Part shown: positions 1 to 12,400 of the stretch, one piece after another
How the letters are laid out: each line of letters opens with the position of its first letter
Position numbering within the stretch: the stretch's first letter is position 1
Assembly (NCBI GenBank): GCA_008360955.1
Contig: LUCM01009787.1
Location: 62,001-126,000, forward strand
DNA from: Fasciolopsis buskii
Taxonomy: Eukaryota; Platyhelminthes; Trematoda; Plagiorchiida; Fasciolidae
Direction of reading: 5' to 3'
DNA length: 64,000 nt
Notes under the pieces: model-generated
The model's database searches: none
Seen by the model: only the letters and a program-made list of their open reading frames with translations
What the model was told of the DNA's origin: nothing
Made by a program: the position numbers and the translations under genes

Positions 1-2507
1 ATTTTTGGTAAAAGTAAAACAGACTTCCGTGATGTTCAGTTTAAACATTTCCTCTATGACGTTCGTGACAAAATGCATTCGTACTGATCCGATATGTGGT
101 GTGCTAGTAATGCTTTCCTATTATCTGCGCTTCACGGCAGTCTCAATTGTTCATCGGTAAACTACGAGAACGATAGTGACGTCAAACGTCGAATATCGGG
201 AAAAAAGAGAATACGAATGCACTATTCATTCATCTCTACTGGATACAATCACCGACACAAACTAAACAATGTCCGGAAACACTTGCACACGACATACATT
301 TTGTTATTTGACTTAAAAAGCCATACATCCAACGAACATACGGGATAAATGTATACTGAGTGTCATTTGATCTATCGCAAAATGTCAGTGCATTTCTGAT
401 GACTGTGCGTGAATACTTCCCGGGAGTCAGAGGTATTGCACTTATAAAGGCTACCGACCTAGAAAAAAGAAATTTAGGACTTCAGAATTGATGGAATGTT
501 CAAACTAGTTGAAGTAAACAATAAGACCGATGTAGTTAAGTTTTCGGCATTAGGTTGCGGCCATTACAAACTATAGAAAAGATTTCGAAAAGCACTGTCC
601 GTTGTCACCGGAACTGTAAAACCTGACTTCACCGTGTGACGGGGTTGGTAGCACTTAATGACCACTTTTCCAACCACCAACTGGTGGGTTGGAAGGGATC
701 AGCAAAGCGGAGAATCCTTTAATTAGAAAAATAAGACACTACAAATCGTAATCCGTCGCCCACGCCTACCAGCGAATGCCTCCGTGATCCTCATCAACTT
801 GAATGTTTTCATTTTTCCGGAGTCAGAATAAGCAGACAGGCACTTGTGAAAAGAAACGGGAAGCCAGAAATAAATAAGCTTTGATGAACAGATGGTCTCG
901 GATGCAGCTGAGTAAATTTTGTCACCAGCCCACGTTGCTTCTTGTGCTGTAGCCAATATCATTAGAACTAAAGAAAACCTGTGGACATGGAAAGAAACAC
1001 ATCTGCTTAATTAAACAGAAACAAAGGTAGAATCTTTTGTGAAGTGACCTCTGGCTAGCAGCGTTTACTTAATTCACGAACAAACCTGAAAATCCATCTT
1101 GGAAATTGTTTTGTTTTTCACATTTCATTTGGGCATTTTGCATTTTGCGAAATGAAGATTTGCATCTAACTCGAAACAAATAAAAATGAATGGCATCGAG
1201 AGCGTGAACTGTTTAAGGTGTAAACAAGGTGTATCACGCTGGCTGCTGGTTTTTGACCTAACAGGTAGGGAAACATATACCAAAAACTAAAGAGCTACAT
1301 GGAAAGGACATCCAAAAAAGGTATTAAACTTAGAAGAACTGGGCAGAATTGCTCCTAAAACTTCAAAAATTATGTTTCCGTGTATTGTAAAAAGGCATAA
1401 TAACATTACCTGCCGCTCAAACCACATCAAGATGCGGAATAGATTCAAATCAGGGGTCTTAGTACCAGTGGCATGCTATTTGCATTTCCATGCTTCCAGT
1501 TAAAACAACAACACTCAAACGACAATGTGAGACTCATGCATGCATCAGAAAATGTTACATGACTGTGCAGCTTTTGTACTGTATTTAAATAGGGCCTATT
1601 TGACGAAAAGCACAAAAAGTATGGACGCATAAAGTGAAGAGAAGAAGCGAACATCAGGCTAAGGGAACAAATGCAAGGCACAGGGTTACACATCCTGCAT
1701 AATCTGCCCAATGTGGTCTGCTTTCAAGCAGTGGGAATGAAGATTACACAAACAGAAGTACGTGGGGATAGCAACAGAGTCAGTTTGAGGACTCAACATA
1801 GGTTTTGGGACACTAGATCAAATGCTGTTCAGGCGATTTGGGATAATTCAGAACCGTGTCTCGGAGTTTATGTTTTAACGAAGGAGTGCAACTAGTTAAA
1901 ATCAAGTCGAGTCAGGTCATGTGAACATTTTGTCCGAACTTATAGTTAATCATTTAGCAATGTGTTAGCCACAATGAAAAAATAAGCAGACAAAGAATGG
2001 ACGCTTGTAGCCTGGGAATAGGGTGTTCTGATTCATTAGGCTGCCTCATAGCTTAATGTAAAACCGAACGGATTTGCATTTCATTTCGAACAAGTAAATG
2101 GTTGCAACCTGGCTACAGAAAAGAGTTGGATGTGCTCTTTTCAAGTTACAATAGCATGGGTGCGTACTGTTCGTTAATATCTTGTGAGATAGTCTTCGGT
2201 AACTATGGCAATTTTGTGACACAACCTACTACACTACGTGTGCTGACTGAATGACCCCTCATCTGCTAGGTTACTTAAAAAGTACGATTGCAAGTCCTCA
2301 TAGGAGGATTAGTGAAAAATGATGAAAGATCCACAGAGCTCTGTAGGTTTGTAGGTCATATCTAAAGCCTTCGTCGTACTTAGGCTACCTGCAGATGAGT
2401 CATCTATCAGTAGGAGTCGAGCGCCTTGAGCTAGAGGACAGTAACCGTGCCAATCAGTGACGGATAAGTGCACTATCATGTGGTGAAGTTGAACAAACCG
2501 TTCACAG
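1..2507. other. Non-coding stretch, nothing recognised
   Basis: I see no convincing exon, RNA gene or repeat here. The open frames are under 90 codons on both strands, overlap one another in conflicting frames and show no family motif. Base composition is the same AT-leaning mix as the rest of the window. Best read as intergenic DNA upstream of the protocadherin exon, possibly containing repeats too decayed to recognise by eye. Confidence 0.6.
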
Positions 2508-2730
2508 CCTGTCCGGTAGCGTAATGGCTAAGGCGTTCGACTGAGAATCGTTCGTCCCTGGTTGGCGTGCCAGTTCGGGCGCGGTGGATATGCACTGGTG
2601 ATGATTCCTAACAAGGATGAAACAGCTGTACAGTGCTTCCATGGTTTCTTTATGGTGAGTTGAGTGATGATTTCACATGAAAACATCCACAGGGATACCA
2701 CACAAACCGTGTACAAAGTGTTCAGTGGAA
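2508..2730 (+). mobile_element. tRNA-headed SINE carrying a decayed hammerhead ribozyme
   Basis: The head contains a perfect pol III A box, TAGCGTAATGG (2517-2527), and a degenerate B box, AGTTCGGGCGC (2572-2582). These are followed by a hammerhead-like fold and the tail GCTTCCATGGTTTC. This is the layout known for the Schistosoma Sm-alpha family: a tRNA-related promoter followed by a type I hammerhead in a non-autonomous retroelement. Such elements encode no protein and depend on a partner retrotransposon's enzyme. The 3' boundary is estimated; I could not identify target-site duplications. A tRNA-like SINE of another family lies about 65 bp downstream in the opposite orientation. Confidence 0.6.
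2592..2636 (+). ncRNA. Hammerhead ribozyme relic, type I (copy 1)
   Basis: Stem I pairs GCACTG (2592-2597) with CAGTGC (2631-2636) perfectly. The first core strand is GTGATGA (2598-2604), where the consensus is CTGANGA. Stem II is TTCC/GGAT (2605-2608 with 2615-2618) around a six-base loop, with a T-T mismatch at the core-facing pair. GAA follows at 2619-2621. Stem III is the short palindrome ACAGCTGT (2622-2629), and the expected cleavage site is after GTA (2629-2630, GTA being a permitted NUH triplet). The C3-to-G change breaks the essential C3-G8 pair, so this copy is probably inactive. Similarity to known flatworm hammerheads is from memory, not a search. Confidence 0.62.
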
Positions 2731-2792
2731 TATTTTTTATCTTTTGCTTCCGTTATTAATGAAATAATAGTTTACATCACTTTTCAGAAAGA

Positions 2793-2913
2793 AGGCCGCG
2801 GCCAACAGCGGGCTTCCAAGTGGGGAAGTTGACCGGCGGTGGGAGGATTCGAATCGGGACCTTCACTTCCAAAAGCCACGCCCTCATCCACTTGGCCACC
2901 GCCGGCCAGTTTT
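2793..2913 (-). mobile_element. tRNA-like SINE, family A copy 1
   Basis: Read on the minus strand, 2903-2835 forms a tRNA-like unit. It has the 7-bp acceptor-like pair GGCGGTG/CACCGCC, a perfect A box TGGCCAAGTGG (2898-2888) and a near-perfect B box GATTCGAATCC (2855-2845). The T stem does not pair properly and the anticodon arm is unclear, so this is a tRNA-derived retroposon, not a functional tRNA. After the tRNA part the minus strand continues with GGTCAACTTCCCCACTTGG, which recurs in two other window copies near 45.3 and 54.5 kb. It resembles a serine- or leucine-type tRNA head, but I would not assign the isotype. Confidence 0.65.
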
Positions 2914-5900
2914 GACACTTTATATAAAACGAGCTGTCTGACTTTGATAAAATGACTTCGGTAAGAACAATCTACATAAGACTGACAGTAATAAAATAGC
3001 ACGACAGGCGCGGAAATCAATGTCGGATATATACTGTGGAAAGGTCAGTCAGGATACCACACGTAAGTAGTCTGACTATATTGCTGATATGGTTATGTTG
3101 GTAAATCCAAACTTGGTCAGCACAAGTAGTAAGTATTAGATCTCTGGAGAAAATGACTCATCATTTCATATGGGAGCTCGTATTACGATTGGAAAACCAT
3201 AGGATAAAACATCGGTCCAGCTGCTTTATCAACCTTGCTCGATATTTCATTGTGTGCTAAGGAAGATTACTGGATTTTTGAGGGCCATCTCGGATAGCCT
3301 TTTGGTTGCGAGATTTATACACAGCTCTTCTCCTGGATTCTCCAACCAGTCTGGTCGCGATAAATATGCATTACCGATGATTCTTGAATGGGACAAGACC
3401 GGCTTAAATTGAGCCCTTCCACGGTTTTCAGTTTCGAGCTAACCATCGAAACTGCGTAACGAAACATTGTTTGGGTTTGCAAATTTCATTTTAATAATGT
3501 GACTTTTCTTTCTAATCCAAAATTTTCATAAACAATTTGCGCCCAACTAAAACAACGGCTTTCTGAAAGTTTTCCAATATATGCATTAGTCATATGCTTC
3601 ACGTTCCACCGTAGGTACATCCTACTTAGGTTTGTCACTAGAAAAACAATCCGTTTTGTGACTGGTCATTTCAGTGTCAGTTTGTTTGCTCATAATGCCT
3701 GGCTTCCTGATAAGCTGAATAGGAATGAAGCGGACACCACTTGTAATGACATAAGGTGTACATTTGAAAAACACTCAAAATTAGGTTCCGTGAGAGAAAA
3801 TAGAATTAAACCATTGCTGAATCAGATTCGGAATCAATTACCCAATGATTGGATCGAACAATGCTACTGTACCGTTTCCTGTAATCTTAAGCAGCGTAGC
3901 AAAGTTTACAATTGATGAGGTTCACAATATCATGAAGAATAGTATGAACGTCGGTCAGAGAGGTGGACAGTAAATATTTTTCTAAGCCAAAAGTTATTTG
4001 AACCTATAGCCGAACTCCTAGCAGTTACTTGCAAGTTTCAAAAGGTGTATGCTCCCATAAACCATATTGTTTAAGCGGTCAGCCGAGGTCGTGATACGAA
4101 AAGGTCGGACTGTGTTGGCTCCCACGAAAAACAACATCGGTGCTATGAGTGCGAAGTTGGAGGAGAATATTTAGATAATTGCGCCACAGTCATAATGCCA
4201 ACCTGGTTTTGTCAGTATCTATTAGTAACTTTCTTAAAACCTCAGCCTAAAGAAGGTTAGCTCACGAGGGTCCACATAGTGGCTCGATGAATAAAGCTTG
4301 TCGGGCGACCTATTGGCGTATCGCGGAAGTTCCAATGGTGGTTAGTCTCTGTCAGTGGTCGTGAGCCATGCAACACCAGTTTACATCCAAGGGAGAAGAA
4401 CAATCGTGCCAGTGAGTTCCCATTAGGATTTGTCGTCTCAAGAACTCCTATTTACGTGCTGGAGGGCCAAACAGATAATGGGAAATTTTGTTGGTGAGAC
4501 TGGTCACGTTGTAGATGTATTAATTGTAACGAGACCTACCGTCACCCAAGAGTGAAATATCATCCAGAATCTGCCGCAAGTGTTGAAAGATGAAGTTAGT
4601 ATCTGTCCAAGAACTACGGCTCCAGCAACTCTGCTAGTGTGTGAAAACAGGACTGCAAATGAGTATCATTTTATTGTAAGGTTTTTGGAAAAGGAACTCA
4701 CACAGTTTACATATCCAACTTATAGATAAGACCCAATATTGTGCGTTACTTTGAGCTCTCAAACGTTCGACTGAGAATACCTGTAGTTCGCGAAGAAAAC
4801 TGGGAAGTTGACAAAAAGGCCTGTGCTCATCTTTTCAAAGGATTACTGGCTTTGGTAGAATCTAGCTGCTTCTCTAAATCTTTTCCGGCATGAACCTTTG
4901 GGTAAGCGCGTAGAAAAAATGCACTGTTTATTTTGTACTTAATATTAAACCTCATACCCGGAAACCTGCCATGTAGCTGTCCCGATCGTCTTAAAGCGGT
5001 GCGCACACGATCCTTACTTACTTCCCTGAGGCCTATCGTCAAGTGTTGAAGCTTGTGATGACAATATGTTCATCCTATTTCCTTTCACCTAACCGCATTT
5101 GTATCTCGGGAATCGAAACTACCTGATTTTTCCGCATCAGTCTGAGTCATCCCACTAATACTAAGTCAGCCCCGGACGCTATCTCTTGGGGAAAAATCTG
5201 GTCACAATTATCTACTACGTTCGGATGATCTCTGAACTCTGGCACTGTATTGGCATATAACGGAGGTATCCCAACTGATGGAATTTTTGATATATGTGCC
5301 GACCTACTAACATATTTTGTTTCGAAACGCAAGATATATTTGAGGTCCACACTTTACTTTGCATGACCGCGCGAAAATCTACGCGGTTAAAACCGCAAAA
5401 ATGTCTCTCATCCCACGTGATGCGGGAGAGAATTGGTAGGCGAACAGTTCTACTTACTAGCCCGCCGGAGACGGAATCATACCGGTACGTGACGACCCAT
5501 TCATGGTATTAATTACCATCCGACAGTTTGCGGAAAGTGAATGCCTGGCTCGAATGCGTCATAAGTCGAAAAAACACCGACTGTGAGTTCTTTTCACGGT
5601 CATCTAGATTTTGTTGGTCTTTATCTTTCGATTTTACAAACTGCATTTACGAAAGCATCCAAATACCCGAACAGCTCTGACCCATCCACTGATTATCGAC
5701 AATCTTAAAACCCTTACCTACTAAAGAAGTGTTAATCCATGATACTTGGTTCAAAGTATTTGATATCTGCTTGTCCTTAGACAAAATCTTTGCTATTTCA
5801 GACTGATAACGAACAAATTGCGTTTATCTTTGTTGGCCAGAAAAATCGATATCCCATGACAGTGATCAATCATGTCTTCCAGTAGATTTCATATACCAGC

Positions 5901-6381
5901 CTCGATTCAGGATCGTATGGTTTAATACATACATTTGTTAGCCTGCATTTTGAACATACTTATCAAGAACAACAGCGAATTGCTTAAACCGGAATGTTTT
6001 CTCTATATTTAGATTCTCCCCGTTTGTGGCAATCCAGTTTAATTTGTTCATTATCATAATTACTTATGCAAAATAAAAACGTGAGCGAGTATTCGGAACC
6101 TATAAAAGCTTGGTTACTTTCTTAACCTTTTGCGTCTACTCTCGGAAATCCTTTTACTTGGTTGCCTTTCAGGCAGATTCATTTTCGTTATCCATTGTTT
6201 CATTCTGTAGTCCCAGTGTTAAATTCAACCACAAAATCCGTGGGCTCCTTGTACAGTTGTTTTATCCGCGGTATTAAAACTAATGCCATAACATGATGTG
6301 CAGATTCAAGGCAGATCCTTCAGTGATCAACAAGTTTGATTCCTAATCATTCAAACCGTGGTCAAAATATTTCCGAGACAC
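2914..6381. other. Non-coding stretch, nothing recognised
   Basis: There are no exon-like frames, tRNA-like heads or clear repeats. The longest open frame (3658-3915, 85 codons, non-ATG start) has no recognisable motif. The 4.1-4.7 kb interval was inspected for retroelement protein motifs without result. Confidence 0.55.
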
Positions 6382-6417
6382 GATATGTATAAGCTACAGG
6401 ATATGTATAAGCTACAG
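6382..6417. repeat. Perfect 18-bp tandem duplication
   Basis: GATATGTATAAGCTACAG occurs twice head to tail, at 6382-6399 and 6400-6417, with no mismatches. It lies in otherwise featureless sequence. It is most likely a recent replication-slippage duplication, or a small variable-number repeat. Confidence 0.9.
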
Positions 6418-9400
6418 GAGAATCAAGCTAAGACTGTCCCACGAGAGCCATGGGATTTGCAGTTTCTCTTTCTCAGGTTAAACTAATATTTCCGTTGGTT
6501 TTAAACATTTGTGTTGGTCGTAACATAAGTCTTGATTTCCAGCAGATTTTAATCGCTGAACTTTGTGTTTAGATTGCGAAGGTCAGATTACCATTCAAGA
6601 TGACATCAGCAGTGAGCGTGGACGCATGGCATCTATTTGTATTTATTGAGTTCAGAGTCGTACTCGTAAATTTCAGGTCCAAGCTACTCGATTCTACTCA
6701 TGGGGTTACAGCGAGTCACTTGGAATTTGACGCAAGATATTACGCTAACTTACTGTGTCGTTCTTCCTAAACCTTGCTGACTAGGAACAGCCAGCGATAG
6801 AAGATAGGTATAATCGCCCAAACTGGAGTGTACCCTTCCATCGCCTACCATCCCATGCTCATCGTGTACTTGCTGAAAATCGCGGAAAGAAATGGGTTTG
6901 TGTTCAGCTTACGATTTGACGCAAAGAAGTGAAGAAGTTGGGATTGGTTCTGGCATGTACTTGCACTTCGTACCCTTCTAGTTCAGGTTCAGGCAGTGTG
7001 AATGGTCGAAGGACGGAAACACTAAGAGGTCTATCTAAGATTTGAGGTCAGCTGAGGGCACGCTAAACAAATTGTGGGTAGAAATTTTGTTCCGTAAGTA
7101 GTAAGCCTAACTGCCCTCGGAACCGTTATGCGGGGGAATCGACGTATCGGTTCGCTAGTACTTTCCCGGAGGGCGCTATTTTGGTTGAGAGGCATGCCGA
7201 AATGACAGAAAGCAGTTGAAACAAATGGAAATATGAGGTAAAATCACACAAAGACACCTTTGTCTATTTCTCGTTATCTTATTTCCTCAATGGCACTTTT
7301 TTAATGATCTTTCGGTGTTCTCGGATTAATAACTTGCGTATTTATCATCAGGTTTAGTGTGCATGTATATCTTTGTATTTGTGTATGTATGCATCAATGT
7401 CCATCTCCTTGGCAAATTCACGGACAGTCGACGTATGAGTTGTGACAAAAATGAAAGTCTGTTCAAATGGAACACTGAAAAATGTTCAATATCCATTCCA
7501 GTATTCTTGTTAAAAGCGATTGTGATTCATGGAGGATCTATGACAGAAATCCATCGGTCATCTATGTTTGTAGTCTCCATTGCTCACACGAAGTTTAAAC
7601 TTGCTTATCAGAGGATTTGGAAATTGTCTATTTCTCTTTGTGATAAGTCTGGCCATGAGACATTTGTAGTCGAGCAACTTTGTAATTAATTACTCTGCAT
7701 CCATTTACAATTTTCTTATGCAAGCAGATTCATCTGGACAGAGAAGATTGAAATAAAGGTGGTGTACCTAATCCGAATCATTTTTGTTCAATGAGTCAAA
7801 TGCTGGGCATGTCCAGTACTTTCGAGTGGACAGTAATACTCGTGAAGGGAAAATAAATTCCATTATACCCAACGGACAATGCAAATAACCCCATAAGGTA
7901 CTTCTAGGTAAAGGATGAGCGCATGTGACATGCGAACTGCGTAATTATCTTTGGTGCACCAAAATTCTATTCTCAACTGATGGTATACTGAAGTGATTAC
8001 TCTTTGATTGACAGTACCGGGTAAAAACCAGCTTGTTACCATGACGGTTTGCAATTGTCGTCTTTTTGAATAGCTCGCACATTCTTTTCGTAAGCCATCA
8101 TGTCGCCTTTTGATTCTACACTGGAAGATGAAATATCGAGTGCTTATTATCCGCTGTGAATAGTAGAGAAAGTAGACTTATACTATAGGATGTTAAGATT
8201 TCGTATTACTATTTCCAACAGCCTACGTAAAATAATTTTTGAATTATATACTATTCCGGTATAAACTGTTGTGAACGGGCATAAAGTTTAAATTTAGTAC
8301 AACAAGCAACCGATGTCATCCGAAGGCCAGAGCAGAGTCTGTGTTAATAGCTTTTGTTTACAACGAACTGGGCCACATAATCCGATTAGTATGGTTTAAC
8401 TGCGAGCCAAAATCTTCCGGTCAATATTGCGCAACAAGGGATCAACTGTGTGTTTGGTTGCCATCACAAGTCTCGCTTTTGATGACCCCAGGTCAAGATC
8501 AGGATAATTATTCAATGTACTTTGTGACATTGATTTAGCTAACCACTTGGTAATGTGTTCCGACATCCATTGTGAAAGTCTTCGATCGCGTCAGTAAATA
8601 ATAGCGAAGTTCTGCGGCCGAGAATGTGTAATTTATGGCTGAACTGAGTTTGGGACGCACATCATTGAGTATATGGTCCCGCTTGAAGACCCGTCTGATG
8701 TATATGGCCTTCTTTGCATTATGGGTTGGGTCACCTTTTTGATTTTAGTCGGCTTTGGACGTCAATGAGTTTCGCTGGGTAACCATTATCATTGAGTTTT
8801 GCGTGAGGAAAGCTCTATTCGTCCGGAAGGACATTGGACATTGAAATGCTCTTGGTGCGAAGATAAAGAGTCTCTATTAACCCGCCTATGTTTGAAATCG
8901 GTGTAAAAACCCAGGTGAAATCCCACAAACCTAACAAAACCGTTTTATTTCATTTACTACTTTTGCGTAGGCAAATTATTGTCAACAGCAGCTTCGCATT
9001 CAATGGGACGGAGTCATGAGTTGAAAAAAACCATCTTTGGGGAAATGGTTGGACAATAAAAAGAGCACACCCATTGTGAACATTTCAACTGGACAATAAA
9101 TATGGCAATTCAGACCGACTGGAAAAGCCCGAGTAGAAGCGATGTTAATTGCATGTTTAAAGAAATTGAATGGATTGGAAACAGATAAGTCACTCACTAA
9201 TTTATGCTTTATAACAGAACTGTCATCACAAGCTGGGCAACTTGATGAAAATTGTAGCTTGGAGAAAAGAGTCTTTACACTAACTCTATGTAATCACAGA
9301 ACTGATCTTCAGGTGACATATGAATACAGAGTGAGTTGCTTATTGTCCTCAGGTTTGAGAAACAAGCAATAGATCGGTACTTATCACAACTTCTCCTGGA

Positions 9401-12400
9401 AACCGGCCGTATTTGAATAGGGGTGTCACCAATCAAACAGTCTGGGTGCAGATTGAAAGTCCCATAGTTATAGGTGTTTATGTCATAAACAAAGGTGAAT
9501 TGCAGGACATTTAACCTTTTTTGCTCTCATCGGTCTCTCGTGGGTTGTGTCTTCAGTAACGGGCCTGCTCTTGGGATGGGCAATAAAATAGCACGAGTAG
9601 TAGAATTTGATTCTAGCCTATTCACCGTCGAGAGTTTAGTACCCGGAAGTAAACTTAGCTTTCAGGTTTTGAGTTACGCACTTCAATCCAGACTATCCAA
9701 CTACCGTGCCAGCTTTTATCACCCAGAGGACTACTGAATCTTGTTTCATTTTAACACCCTAACTTACTTTTGGCAGCGGTGATTAACCGCTTAAAGGAGT
9801 CTTGATTCTCAGACCAAATCGACTTTAAACTGTTCATTTCAGATTACACTCGAAAATTTAGCGAATTAAATTGTACACCCTTTACATGAGAAAATACTGG
9901 GATAGGGCCGTTATATTTATCAAGGGTGTATTCCACTTAGTAATCTGGGCCACCGCCGTACAATTCGCAAGAAAGCTTCTGTTTCGCTTCCCTGTCTGGT
10001 CATCTTTATTGATTCATATTTGATGATCGGTTATACGGCTCTATTATTTTTATATTCAGTCACTGCTTGCAAACTCTTTTAGTAACATGCAACCAGCCAG
10101 TATAATAATCATCGCCATACGGTAAATTAAAATAACATTTATCAGTCCTACAAGATGTTGGCTTAAGCAAAACAGCCACGTTGTTACTCCCACCAATACT
10201 TGAGTGCGAAATTTACGCACTGATCGATTAGGAAATTTGACAGTCATCTGGCGCATGAACGACACAGTCTATTCCGTTCAAGGTAGTGCAATTCATTCGC
10301 GGATGCCAATACGAATGTTTTGTTTGGTCTTAAGTCGAGCACAGTGGAATATGGTGTGGCGTTTACGGCAACTGCAACGTGTGACAGACAACGTTAATGC
10401 GGTCGGGTGATGGCTTAACGTACCCGTGAGAACAAGTAACTTTCTACCGACTGAATGAGAAGAGCAACAAAACGACCAGGATGACTAAATTCAAAGAACC
10501 TTTTTGCTTGAATTCATCAAGTAAAATTTTGATTACTTGTCAGCCTGTTGACGAGTGGATTGGTTCGTGCTTTTCAGTACACGCACCCACCTTTGCCCGA
10601 TTCGATTTTATCCGACTTTTTGGGTGTATGACTGTGATGGCTGTTTGCTTCAATCAGTTTGTCATTCCATGGTTTGATGCGCCCACCCATTAGATTGGCA
10701 GACACTGCAGTAAGACGGTACAAAGCGAAAGTTTGAATCAAATGGTGAAGGAATGCCTTATGGGTAGCACTCACTTGGGGAGTTGGTAACCCAACAGCAT
10801 CCAAAAATACTAAAATGTACAACATTGGCCGTGGTATAATTTAGTACATTATGAAAAACCAAAGCTGTCACTGATACGAACGTTAGTTTTCCCATTCTCC
10901 AAAACATCTCTCGTTACCGAATGACAAACTGATAGTTTGGCGGTTCGCCTTTTGTTGAGGGGAATAGGTCTTCACGATTTGTGCTTGCAGTCCGATCTCA
11001 ATGTTTCGGCTGAATTGCCAACACCGGTAACAAGCTCGTGTGCTGATGTCCCTATGCGTGCATCCAATAGTGCTTTTGTTTGTTTTTGTGTGTGCTATCA
11101 CGTATTGCACCGAGCTATTTACAAATTCATATTCCCGCGATGATTGATCTGTAGTATGATACCAGAGAACAACTGCTGGTGAAACACTAATGGTGATTCC
11201 ATTCAGCGTGGCTGCATAGTAACACTTTCGGGATTCGCGTTACAACCAAGATGGCATGCGCCCCGGGGTAGATGAATATGTCGTTATTTTTGTCAGCGCC
11301 TGTGGTGGGACTGAATTTGAGTAAATGTTCCGAGATACTACTGAACAAAGAAATGTAGAAACATAAGATTGAATGACTTTCGTTCATGGTCATACATCCA
11401 CATTCGTGGACGACAAACTGAACCCTCGTGGAAAAACAATCAATAATAAACAGAAAAAACTTGGTCGGTAGTTTCGTTGATCACTGAAAGGGTACCAGTT
11501 TGCGTGTTTTATTGCACAAAATTTCTCCTATCAGAAAGGTATCAGAACCTCCGGCGCCAGTGCATATGCCTCCACTGAGTTCCAGTCCGTCGTGTTTTTG
11601 AAATTTTGGCTACACAAATCCGCCATAGTTGTCCCTTCTATGGTCGAGTGTCATTTAGGGAAATTGTCATTTGTCTGATGCGAGGCAATCTGAACGAGTG
11701 TGCATTCGCCTCAGATAGAATAAAATTTTGTCCGGTTTTACACCTTTGCTCTTCTAACCAAGATAAGTTACTCTTAGGTACTAGAAAATATGTTCATTTG
11801 TGATGTTGCAGAAAACTTCTCGAGTCAGAAATTTGATTTCCACCATGGTTTAATTTGACGGTTCTTCTTAATGCTCGGATATCTAAAACTGACGTCTAGG
11901 TTGCAGACGTTCTATCCTTATCCGAGGAAGCCACCCAACTGAGTATACTTAGTTGGTTAGTATCAAGATTACATATATTCCCCAATTTACACGTGTACCA
12001 TTTAGATTACCTTGAAATTTTTGACGTGATCATTGCACCATAAAATGGGTCAGCGATTTTCGAAGGAGTTGCCTGTCCTGGCGAGCACGAAAAAGGTAAA
12101 ATCAACGTGAGCAGAAACGGGTTAAGCATGTCCTCCAGCATCAACACTTGCACAACCAAATCAGTATGACCGTCTACAGGATGCAGGCTGTACCAATTGG
12201 ATTTCGCAGAGAAGGTTCTGCCAGTCCACCGGTTTTATAGCAAACTATTGGCCGAAAATGTGACTTTCAAATAACCGCACTATGAATTCAAACAAATATA
12301 ACAGATCAAAACTGAGCCTGAGGAGGTATTCTCTGTTTAAAGAACAATGCAATGCAGACAGTTGCCATCTAGGCATTTATGACATTGCCCTATTGGGTAA

